Assembly: GCA_018060185.1 (NCBI GenBank)
Contig: JAGOWQ010000014.1
Span: 1 to 40,552, forward strand
Length of the DNA stretch: 40,552 nt
Reading direction: 5' to 3'
Source of the DNA: Leptotrichiaceae bacterium
Lineage (GTDB): Bacteria; Fusobacteriota; Fusobacteriia; Fusobacteriales; Leptotrichiaceae
The position numbers and the translations under genes are program-made. A model generated the notes under the pieces. That model made no database searches. It was not told the origin of the DNA and was given only the letters and a program-made list of their open reading frames with translations. Below are positions 23,847 through 31,039 of this stretch, piece after piece (positions within the stretch are counted from its first letter, which is position 1; each line of letters begins with the position of its first letter).

Positions 23847-24299
23847 ATGACCGTACTATCAAGAAATAAAAAAGCTTTTCATGATTATTTTATTGAAGAT
23901 AAATTTGAAGCAGGAATTGAACTTGTAGGAACAGAGGTAAAGTCAATAAAAGCAGGAAAAGTAAGCATAAAAGAGAGTTTTGTTAGAATTATAAAAAATG
24001 AAGTTTTTATAATGAACATGCATGTAACTCCATATGAATTTGGGAATATACATAATGAGCTTGAAACAAGAGTAAGGAAGCTTCTTTTAAATAGAAAAGA
24101 AATCGATAAGATATCTTCTAAAATAAAAGAACAAGGTTATACAGTAGTTCCACTTTCTATTTATACAAAACAAAGACTTGTAAAGGTAGAAATAGGTCTT
24201 GCAAAAGGGAAAAAACTTTATGATAAAAGAGAAAGTTTGAAAATAAAAGACCAAGAAAAAGATATGAAAAAAGCTCAGAAAAATTTCACAAGAATGTAA
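23847..24299 (+). CDS. smpB: SsrA-binding protein SmpB
   Basis: A 150-residue OB-fold protein that binds tmRNA and carries it to stalled ribosomes. It has the start NKKAFHDYFIEDKFEAGIEL, then GTEVKSIKAGKVSIKESF, and the C-terminal basic tail LYDKRESLKIKD that becomes helical in the mRNA channel. Length and order are canonical. AGGAGAGG precedes ATG 23847. Its RNA partner ssrA begins 84 bases after the stop, with a separate promoter. Confidence 0.97.
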   Translation: MTVLSRNKKAFHDYFIEDKFEAGIELVGTEVKSIKAGKVSIKESFVRIIKNEVFIMNMHVTPYEFGNIHNELETRVRKLLLNRKEIDKISSKIKEQGYTVVPLSIYTKQRLVKVEIGLAKGKKLYDKRESLKIKDQEKDMKKAQKNFTRM

Positions 24300-24342
24300 T
24301 TATAAAATAATTAAATTGAAAATGAAATCATGGCATATATTT

Positions 24343-24371
24343 TTGCAAAAATATATTAAATATGTTATAAT
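24343..24371 (+). promoter_or_regulatory. Promoter of ssrA
   Basis: TTGCAA (24343-24348) and TATAAT (24366-24371) have a 17-base spacer and a TG extension at 24363-24364. The start would fall near 24378, a few bases before the mature tmRNA end. Confidence 0.85.
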
Positions 24372-24382
24372 TAATCAAACAT

Positions 24383-24719
24383 GGGAATGTTTTGGTTTCG
24401 ACAAGATAAAAAGCTCGTTATTGGCAAGTAGGAGGGATTCTTTAAATCCAATTAAATATAATCGGAAACGATAATTACGCATTAGCTGCCTAGTACGCAG
24501 CTTGTCTCCATAAGGAATCGCCATTTTTCTTTTGGAAGACATCATACTAATGGCTTACTTAAATGTATGATTATATCATTTGAGGACACTTTATAATCTC
24601 GCTTTCAGACTTTTGTCTATTTAATATCTGAAAGTTAAAAAGTTAAATGGACTAAACTTGTAGATTGTAGTGAGGACTTTCTATTTTGGACACGGGTTCG
24701 ATTCCCGTCATTTCCACCA
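24383..24719 (+). ncRNA. ssrA: tmRNA (SsrA)
   Basis: The 5' end GGGAATG pairs with CATTTCC at the 3' end, forming the tRNA-like acceptor stem (one G-T pair), followed by ACCA. GTTTTGGTTTCGAC at the 5' side and GGGTTCGATTCCCGTC near the 3' end are tmRNA and T-arm signatures. The tag reading frame starts after TATAATC at GGA 24464 and ends with TAG 24491-24493, encoding GNDNYALAA, a degron ending in the usual ALAA. The first tag residue is Gly instead of the common Ala. It rescues stalled ribosomes together with the adjacent smpB product. Total length is about 337 bases. Confidence 0.95.
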
Positions 24720-24751
24720 AAACTGAAAATTTAGAATAATTAAATATATTA

Positions 24752-24783
24752 AAAGAAGCTCTCAAAAGAGTTTCTTTTTATTT
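24752..24783 (+). terminator. Intrinsic terminator after ssrA
   Basis: AAAGAAGCTCT (24752-24762) pairs with AGAGTTTCTTT (24767-24777), using one G-T pair and a CAAA loop, followed by a T-run. It lies 32 bases after the tmRNA end. Confidence 0.85.
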
Positions 24784-24876
24784 ACATTAAGATTAAATAT
24801 TATAAATAATATTGTTATAAAAGTTTATTTATGATAAAATGTGAATAGTGTCATATAAAATTAGGAGGTGTTGTTA

Positions 24877-26316
24877 ATGAAACAATTAATTGATGAAGCA
24901 TTAATAAAAATGAATACAAATGAATTTTTATCTAATATAAATAAAGTGTTTAATGATTTATTTTCTTCTGCAAATATTGATAAGATAAATTTAATGAACT
25001 ATTTACCTGAAGATAAGTGGTTATCTATAAAAAAAAGTGGATTATTGCTACCTTTTTTATCTGAAAAGCTAGGTGGAAGAAAAAGTAGTCAGAAAGAAAT
25101 TCAAGAAGTATTAAGGATAGCTGGGAATTACGGGGTACCTGTTACACTTAGGACAGGAATAGAAGGAGCATTAGTATTGCAACCTTTAACTGAATTTGGA
25201 ACAGCTGAACAAATAGAAAAAGGACTTGAGTTAATATTTAATGGAGAAGGAGGCGGACTTGCTATAACAGAACCTGAAACTTCGGGATCAGCCATAGCAA
25301 GGGAGATGGAGTCATATTATGAATATGTAGACGAAAATACAATTCATTTAAATGCAAAAAAATATTGGCAAGGAAACTCCCAAAGTGATTTTTTACTTGT
25401 AGCAGCTAAAGAGAGAAAAGATGGAAAACTTTCTAAAACAATAAGCCTTGTTTTTGTTCCTAAAAAATATATAACTTATGATGTTTTAAAATCTGAAGGG
25501 TTAAAAGCGGTTAGATACGCTATAAATAAGATTGATGCAAATATACCTTCAAATAATGTTATGCAGTTATCTGAATCAAAAGTAAATTCTTTAAGAGAGT
25601 TTCAAAATATATTCATAAGAAGTAGACTACAGTTAATAGGAATGACTCATGGTATAATGGAATATATAATAAAAAATATAAAAAAATATGCGAGACAAGA
25701 AATAAAGTATGTTGAATATGAACTAAAAGAAATAGAAAAGCAATATGGTATTTCTAAAATAATGTACGACTATGTATGCGATAATGTTTCTCCTGATAAA
25801 ACAGTTTCAAATAAATTAATGGAAGCAAATATTATAAAAAGTCTTGCCACAGAATATACTTATAAGTCAGCTCAAATAGCTCAAAAACTTCTTGGAGCAA
25901 AAGGCTTTGAAATGGGGCATCCTATGAGTAATATAGCAATAGATTTTAGACCGTTTACTATTTTTGAAGGACCTAATGATATGCTTTATGCAGAAATATA
26001 TGATCAGTTTTCAAAGGTAACTTCTGAAGAAAAAGGAATGGGAGTAAGATTAGATAAAGGGATGACTCTTTATGAAAGATTTATAAGTGATTTAAGGTTT
26101 AAAAATATATCTAAAAATGATATTTTGGAAAAAACAGAAGATATACTTTCTTTTATGAAAAAATACACATTAAAAGATATTGAAATTATAAAAAAAGTTT
26201 TTGCAGGAAAAGTAATTTCTAGATTATTTTTATTGATTCAAACTGATGTAGATGAGACAATATCGTTTTTAATTAATGACATAAGAAAAGATATATTAGA
26301 TTTTGAATATTGTTAA
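24877..26316 (+). CDS. Acyl-CoA dehydrogenase family flavoprotein
   Basis: A 479-residue protein with acyl-CoA dehydrogenase folds in order: an N-terminal helical domain (GLLLPFLSEKLGG), a middle domain with LAITEPETSGSA and HLNAKKYWQGNSQSDFLLV, and a C-terminal helical domain. The latter has YTYKSAQIAQKLLGAKGFE and FRPFTIFEGPNDMLYAEI, where the Glu of FEG is at the usual catalytic-base position. A C-terminal extension of about 90 residues is longer than in simple dehydrogenases. The physiological substrate is not evident. No electron-transfer flavoprotein or beta-oxidation gene is in the window. ATG 24877 lies eight bases after AGGAGG; a GTG at 24868 is too close to it. It is monocistronic. 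Confidence 0.8.
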   Translation: MKQLIDEALIKMNTNEFLSNINKVFNDLFSSANIDKINLMNYLPEDKWLSIKKSGLLLPFLSEKLGGRKSSQKEIQEVLRIAGNYGVPVTLRTGIEGALVLQPLTEFGTAEQIEKGLELIFNGEGGGLAITEPETSGSAIAREMESYYEYVDENTIHLNAKKYWQGNSQSDFLLVAAKERKDGKLSKTISLVFVPKKYITYDVLKSEGLKAVRYAINKIDANIPSNNVMQLSESKVNSLREFQNIFIRSRLQLIGMTHGIMEYIIKNIKKYARQEIKYVEYELKEIEKQYGISKIMYDYVCDNVSPDKTVSNKLMEANIIKSLATEYTYKSAQIAQKLLGAKGFEMGHPMSNIAIDFRPFTIFEGPNDMLYAEIYDQFSKVTSEEKGMGVRLDKGMTLYERFISDLRFKNISKNDILEKTEDILSFMKKYTLKDIEIIKKVFAGKVISRLFLLIQTDVDETISFLINDIRKDILDFEYC

Positions 26317-26317
26317 T

Positions 26318-26372
26318 AAAAAAGATGTTTCTAATTTAAATTTATATTTAAGATTAGAGACATCTTTTTTAT
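26318..26372. terminator. Bidirectional terminator between convergent genes
   Basis: AAAAAAGATGTTTCTAAT (26318-26335) pairs with ATTAGAGACATCTTTTTT (26353-26370), with one G-T pair and A/T runs on both sides. It can serve the dehydrogenase gene and the convergent kinase-like gene. Confidence 0.88.
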
Positions 26373-26385
26373 TAATATTATAATT

Positions 26386-27012
26386 TCATCTTTTTTTTTC
26401 AAATAAAAAATCTGTATATTGTATAATAAAAGGGATGAGATCCTTAATAACAAGTCCAGTAGTATTTATACATAAATCAAAATTTTCTTTATCTCCCCAT
26501 TTTTTATTAGACAGTAATTGTCTATGACTGGCTCTATTTTTATCAATTTGCTTTATTTTTTTTTCAAGTTGTTTTAAAGATAAGCTTTCGTCTCCTTTGT
26601 GATTTAAACAACGTTTTAGTTTTGACTCCATACAAGCATAAACAAAAAGATTAACAAGATTATATTTTTTTAGTAATATATCGGCATTTCTTCCTACTAT
26701 GACACAATTTCTATTTTTTTTAGCAATTTCTTTAATAATTTGAGTTTCTCTGACTAAAAGCTTAGTTGCACCAATTCCTTTAACGGTAGTGTTTCCCATA
26801 GTAGTAAAAGTTTTACCAAAGGTTAAAGTAAATGTAGGGAAAATACCAGTATCTAGTGTTTTTTCAATAAATTCTTCGTTTAGACTGGTCTCATTAGAAA
26901 GGGCTGTTATAATTTCACGATCGTAATAGTCGTAATCTAATGCTTTTGCAAGGTGTCTTCCCATTTCACGACCACCACTACCAAACTCACGGCTTATTGT
27001 AATAATTCTCAT
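26386..27012 (-). CDS. Cytidylate kinase-like family protein
   Basis: A 208-residue P-loop protein beginning IITISREFGSGGREMGRHLA, which is the variant nucleotide-binding loop of the cytidylate-kinase-2 family (PF13189). It continues with YYDREIITALS and CVIVGRNADILL. The late NRASHRQLLSNKKWGDKENFDLCINT is characteristic of this family. The substrate of family members is mostly unknown, so it should not be taken for the housekeeping CMP kinase cmk without evidence. AAAGGAG lies six bases before ATG 27012, and it has its own -35/-10 promoter. It is the only - strand gene in the second half of the window. Confidence 0.88.
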   Translation of the reverse strand: MRIITISREFGSGGREMGRHLAKALDYDYYDREIITALSNETSLNEEFIEKTLDTGIFPTFTLTFGKTFTTMGNTTVKGIGATKLLVRETQIIKEIAKKNRNCVIVGRNADILLKKYNLVNLFVYACMESKLKRCLNHKGDESLSLKQLEKKIKQIDKNRASHRQLLSNKKWGDKENFDLCINTTGLVIKDLIPFIIQYTDFLFEKKR

Positions 27013-27056
27013 AAGGACTCCTTTTAATCATTTTAACATATTTTATATACAATATT

Positions 27057-27085
27057 ATTATAATAGTATTTATGAAAATATGCAA
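27057..27085 (-). promoter_or_regulatory. Promoter of the cytidylate-kinase-like gene
   Basis: On the - strand TTGCAT (27085-27080) and TATAAT (27062-27057) have a 17-base spacer. The start would lie near 27050, about 38 bases before the ATG. Confidence 0.75.
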
Positions 27086-27162
27086 CTAAAAATAATAAAG
27101 GGTAAAGTTATAAAAAAATAAATAAAATCAAGTTTTAATATATAGGAAAAAATACAAAATGA

Positions 27163-27171
27163 TGATATAAT
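27163..27171 (+). promoter_or_regulatory. Extended -10 promoter of phnD
   Basis: TGATATAAT gives a TG at 27163-27164 and TATAAT at 27166-27171, with no good -35. Transcription would begin near 27178, about 43 bases before the phnD ATG. Confidence 0.6.
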
Positions 27172-27220
27172 ATTACGGCAATGCGATATATTAAAATATT
27201 TTAGGAGGTACGTCAAAAAA

Positions 27221-28216
27221 ATGAAAAAAAATTTTTTAAAAATTTTGTTAATTTTTATTATATTTGTTATTTCTATAGCATGTGGAAAAAAAGAAGACAC
27301 TATAAAAGTTGTATTTTTACCCAATGAATCAAATGAATCATTGAAAAATTCAAGAGATGAATTGGCTAAAATAATAGAGGGAGCAACAAATAAAAAGGTT
27401 GAGATAATAACAACAACAGATTATAATATAGCCATAGAAAATATAATTTCAGGGAAAGCTCAGATTGCATATATTGGAGCAGAAGCTGTTTTAAGCGCAT
27501 CAGAAAGAAATGCCAATGTGCAAGCTGTATTAACTAATGCTGGAGAAAGTGGGACTAGAGAAGATGCGTTATATTATAGCTTTTTAGCAGTTAGATCAGA
27601 AGATGCAGAACAATATAAAACAAATGGAGAATTTGATTTGAAAAAAATTAAAGGGAAGTCAATAGCTTTTGTTACAAATACATCAACTTCAGGATTTATA
27701 ATTCCTGCTAGATCAATAGTAAAGGAATTTGGATTAAAAGACACAGATGAAGTATTAGAAGAAGGTAAGTTGTTTTCAAAAATAATTTTTGGAAATTCAC
27801 ATCCAGGGACACAAGTAAACTTATTTAGAAAAGATGCTGAAGTGGCCACTTTTGCTATACCGAAATCTTTTTCAATATATGAATTAGTGTCAGGAGAAGA
27901 AAATAAAGCTGGTTCAACTTATAAAGTAAAAGTAGAAGCTGTAGCTCCTTTTAGTGATCATGTAGGAAAATCTTTTACAGTAATAAAATCAATTCCTGTA
28001 TTGAATGGTGCAATAACTTTTAATATAAAGACATTATCTAAAAAAGATCAAGATAAAATAAAAGAAAAACTTTTATCAAAAGAAACAACAGATAATCCAC
28101 TAATATTTGGAGAAAAAGAAAGTAAAATAAGAGGATTATTTGCAAAACAAAATAAAGAAGTGGGATTTGTTGAAGTAGATAACAAATGGTACGAACAAAT
28201 AAAAGACGCTAAATAA
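27221..28216 (+). CDS. phnD: Phosphonate-type ABC transporter substrate-binding lipoprotein
   Basis: A 331-residue lipoprotein. A hydrophobic signal is followed by a lipobox ending ISIAC, with the lipidated Cys at 21. The body is a PhnD-family binding domain: IKVVFLPNESNESLKNSRDELAKI, IAYIGAEAVLSA, the loop KGKSIAFVTNTSTSGFIIPA, and a final domain ending EVDNKWYEQI. Members bind phosphonates, phosphite or similar oxyanions. The exact ligand cannot be read here. AGGAGG is 12 bases before the ATG. A terminator follows, with a separate promoter for phnC-phnE-phnE. The binding protein can therefore be made in excess over the permease. Confidence 0.9.
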   Translation: MKKNFLKILLIFIIFVISIACGKKEDTIKVVFLPNESNESLKNSRDELAKIIEGATNKKVEIITTTDYNIAIENIISGKAQIAYIGAEAVLSASERNANVQAVLTNAGESGTREDALYYSFLAVRSEDAEQYKTNGEFDLKKIKGKSIAFVTNTSTSGFIIPARSIVKEFGLKDTDEVLEEGKLFSKIIFGNSHPGTQVNLFRKDAEVATFAIPKSFSIYELVSGEENKAGSTYKVKVEAVAPFSDHVGKSFTVIKSIPVLNGAITFNIKTLSKKDQDKIKEKLLSKETTDNPLIFGEKESKIRGLFAKQNKEVGFVEVDNKWYEQIKDAK

Positions 28217-28224
28217 AAAAAATA

Positions 28225-28266
28225 AAAAAAGAACTATCTGAAATTTTAATAGATAGTTCTTTTTTT
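28225..28266 (+). terminator. Intrinsic terminator after phnD
   Basis: AAAAAGAACTATCT (28225-28238) pairs perfectly with AGATAGTTCTTTTT (28250-28263), followed by more T. It lies just after the phnD stop. Confidence 0.92.
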
Positions 28267-28269
28267 CTA

Positions 28270-28298
28270 TTGATAAAAATTTTGTAAACTGATATTAT
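28270..28298 (+). promoter_or_regulatory. Promoter of phnC-phnE-phnE
   Basis: TTGATA (28270-28275) and TATTAT (28293-28298) have a 17-base spacer. They lie directly after the phnD terminator and about 50 bases before phnC. Confidence 0.65.
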
Positions 28299-28349
28299 TA
28301 AAGGGTAAATATTAAATATATAAACATAATATAAAGAAAGGATCTTTTT

Positions 28350-29105
28350 ATGCTATTAGAATTAAAAGATGTTTCAAAAGAATATGAAATAGGTGTAAAA
28401 GTACTAGAAAACGTTTCTTTTTCGGTAGAAAAAGGAGAGTTTGTATCTATAATTGGTTCTTCAGGATCTGGTAAATCTACTTTATTAAGAAGTATAAATA
28501 GAATGATTGATATAACATCAGGGGAGATTTTATTTGAAGGTACTCATATTGAAAAATTGAAGAGAAAAGAAATAAATAAATTTAGAAGGAAAATAGGAAT
28601 GATTTTTCAAAGTTATAATTTAGTTGAAAAATTAACAGTTATTGAAAATGTACTTCATGGTAAATTAGGATATAAATCTACAATATCTGGAGTTTTAGGA
28701 ATATACACTGAAGAAGAGAAGAAAGAAGCTTTTGATTTGTTAGAAAAAGTTGATATGGGGAAATACGCCTATAAAAAATGTAGTGAACTTTCAGGTGGAC
28801 AGAAACAAAGAGTAGGTATAGCAAGAGCATTAATGCAAAATCCAATCTTATTATTGTGTGATGAACCAATAGCTTCCCTTGATCCAAAAACATCAGAAAG
28901 AGTGATGGATTATTTAAGAAAAATAGTAACAGATATGTCAATTACTTGTATTGTAAATTTACATCAAGTTGATATTGCAAGAAAATACTCAGATAGAATA
29001 ATAGCTTTAAGTGAAGGGAAAAAAATATTTGATAATAAAGTTGAGTACTTAAATGAAGAGGTTATAAAAAATATTTATTCTGGAGAAATAGAAAGTGATG
29101 AATGA
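28350..29105 (+). CDS. phnC: Phosphonate-type ABC transporter ATP-binding protein
   Basis: This 251-residue ABC ATPase is complete. It has Walker A GSSGSGKST near residue 36, the Q-loop in IGMIFQSYNLVEKLTV, the signature LSGGQKQRVGIARAL and Walker B LLLCDEPIASLDP, with the switch His in CIVNLHQVDIA. PhnC-type features include the YKSTISGVLGIYTEEEK insertion. It powers uptake by the two permeases that follow within 30 bases. AAAGGA precedes ATG 28350. Confidence 0.93.
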   Translation: MLLELKDVSKEYEIGVKVLENVSFSVEKGEFVSIIGSSGSGKSTLLRSINRMIDITSGEILFEGTHIEKLKRKEINKFRRKIGMIFQSYNLVEKLTVIENVLHGKLGYKSTISGVLGIYTEEEKKEAFDLLEKVDMGKYAYKKCSELSGGQKQRVGIARALMQNPILLLCDEPIASLDPKTSERVMDYLRKIVTDMSITCIVNLHQVDIARKYSDRIIALSEGKKIFDNKVEYLNEEVIKNIYSGEIESDE

Positions 29106-29132
29106 TTTAAAAATTATGAAAGGAAAGAAAAA

Positions 29133-29927
29133 ATGAGAAAAATAGAAAAAGATATTTTTAAGAGGAGAAGAAAATCAAAAATAATATTTATTATTTTTTT
29201 TATATTACTTTATTCTATTTCTTCTTTTATTTCAGGTTTTGAAAGTGGAACGTCTTTTTTATCTATACCAAGTGGAATTTTATGGTTATTTAAAAATTTT
29301 ATTCCTACATCTAATTCTATAAAATATTTACCTATAATTTTAAAAACAGCAATAAATACAACTCTTATGGCTATAACCGCGACGGTTATTTCTGCGGCAT
29401 TTTCTCTTGTTATAGCAGTTTTAGGTTCTGAAACAATAGGAATAAATAGTGCGACAAAAATAGTTGTAAAAATAATTGCTTCATTTTTTAGAAATATGCC
29501 TATTGTTGCATGGTCTATAATTTTAATTTTTTCATTTAAACAAAGTGAGCTAACAGGTCTTATAGCGCTTATTTTTGTTACTTTTGGATATTTGACAAGA
29601 ACGTTTATGGAAATAATAGATGAAGTTTCAGGAAATATTATAGAAGCCCTTAGTGCTACAGGAGCAGGTTACTTTCAAATAATATTTCAAGGGGTTATTC
29701 CAACTATTTCATCTCAATTAATTTCGTGGGTATTATATTATATAGAAAATAGTGTGAGAGAAGTTACTTTAATAGGTGTATTAACAGGAACTGGAATAGG
29801 ATTCATATTTAATATATATTATAGAAGTTTTAGATATGATACAGCTGGTCTCGTAATATTAGTTGTTGTGCTGCTTGTTATAGGGATAGAATTATTGTCA
29901 AATAAAATAAGAAAAAAATTAATGTAG
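29133..29927 (+). CDS. phnE: Phosphonate-type ABC transporter permease (first copy)
   Basis: A 264-residue permease with about six membrane segments, starting near residue 18. The ATPase-coupling EAA-type loop is recognisable as EALSATGAGYFQIIFQGVIPTISS. NSVREVTLIGVLTGTGIGFIF near the end is the PhnE family pattern. It starts 27 bases after phnC with GAAAGGA upstream. It pairs with the next gene to form a heterodimeric channel. Confidence 0.9.
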   Translation: MRKIEKDIFKRRRKSKIIFIIFFILLYSISSFISGFESGTSFLSIPSGILWLFKNFIPTSNSIKYLPIILKTAINTTLMAITATVISAAFSLVIAVLGSETIGINSATKIVVKIIASFFRNMPIVAWSIILIFSFKQSELTGLIALIFVTFGYLTRTFMEIIDEVSGNIIEALSATGAGYFQIIFQGVIPTISSQLISWVLYYIENSVREVTLIGVLTGTGIGFIFNIYYRSFRYDTAGLVILVVVLLVIGIELLSNKIRKKLM

Positions 29928-29944
29928 AAAGAGAGAGAATAATT

Positions 29945-30784
29945 TTGGATGTAAAAACTGGATATATTGAAAAAAATAAAAAAGGAAAAATAAAAATAAG
30001 AAAAATTACTAAAGAAAAAGCGTATTTTTGGGTAGTTTTTTTATTTTTAATAATTATTTCTTTATACAAGATTATTACGATAAATGTAGGAGAAATAAAT
30101 ATTTCAGATTCTTTTAAAGATTTTTTTAAGAATATAAAATTAATGTTCTTTGAAGCAAGACTTTCAGAAAAATATACTTTTTCTGAAATACTTAATAGCT
30201 TATTTGTTACTATATCTTTAGCTGCGTTAACTACTATGATAGGTTCTTTTTTCGCATTATTTTTATCATTTTTTGCAGCGACTAATTTATCGAATGAAAA
30301 AACATCAAAAGTCATAAAAATTTGTATGTCCTTTATAAGAGCAGTACCTACAATTTTATGGGTCATGATTTTTTCTGTTGTCGCAAGTATAGGAGTAGAA
30401 GCTTCTATTTTAGGTATGGTTTTTCACAGTGTAGCATATCTTGTAAAAGCTTATTCTGAGATTATGGAAGAAATAGATAAAGGCGTAATAGAGTCGTTAA
30501 AAGCAACAGGCTCTTCATGGTGGCAAATAATATTTCAAGGGATAATTCCGTCTTCAATATCATCAATATTATCATGGACTTTTGTAAGATTTGAAATAAA
30601 TTTCACCAATGCAGTAGTAGTGGGAGCAGCTTCAGGTGCAGGGGGAATAGGGTACGAAATGTTTATGGCTGGAACAATGTATGCTGATATAAAAGAAGTA
30701 GGTTTTTTTACGTATTTAATACTTATAGTTGCATTAATTCTAGAAATAATTTCGGTTAGATTGAGAAAAAAGTATATTAAATAA
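29945..30784 (+). CDS. phnE: Phosphonate-type ABC transporter permease (second copy)
   Basis: A 279-residue PhnE-type permease with the coupling loop ESLKATGSSWWQIIFQGIIPSSIS and the C-terminal NFTNAVVVGAASGAGGIGYE. It is clearly related to its upstream neighbour, especially in this loop, which suggests an old duplication. The start is TTG 29945, preceded by GAGAGAG. The nearest ATG at 29949 is out of frame and stops at once. It begins 17 bases after the first copy. No clear terminator was seen before ftsK. Confidence 0.88.
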   Translation: MDVKTGYIEKNKKGKIKIRKITKEKAYFWVVFLFLIIISLYKIITINVGEINISDSFKDFFKNIKLMFFEARLSEKYTFSEILNSLFVTISLAALTTMIGSFFALFLSFFAATNLSNEKTSKVIKICMSFIRAVPTILWVMIFSVVASIGVEASILGMVFHSVAYLVKAYSEIMEEIDKGVIESLKATGSSWWQIIFQGIIPSSISSILSWTFVRFEINFTNAVVVGAASGAGGIGYEMFMAGTMYADIKEVGFFTYLILIVALILEIISVRLRKKYIK

Positions 30785-30983
30785 AAAATTAATGAATAAT
30801 ATTTTATTTTTTATATTTAGAAAATATCATTTTCTTGGATAATTTAAATGAAAAACTAGATATTTATATGTTAGAATAAAGTTTATAAAGATATGTAATA
30901 CATTATATATGAGTATATAAAATTAAAAATTAGAATTGTTATTGTAAAAAATAAAAAAAAACTATAAAAATTCACTATAAACA

Positions 30984-31012
30984 ATGACAAATTAAAAAAA
31001 ATAATGTATAAT
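30984..31012 (+). promoter_or_regulatory. Promoter of ftsK
   Basis: ATGACA (30984-30989) and a perfect TATAAT (31007-31012) have a 17-base spacer, giving a start near 31019. The preceding stretch from 30785 is AT-rich and holds nothing else I can support. Confidence 0.65.
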
Positions 31013-31039
31013 GATATGAATGACTTTAAAATTTTGGAA

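Noticed and set aside
24661..24719. Separate tRNA gene at the end of ssrA
   Set aside because: The T-arm and CCA end belong to the tRNA-like domain of tmRNA, pairing with its 5' end.
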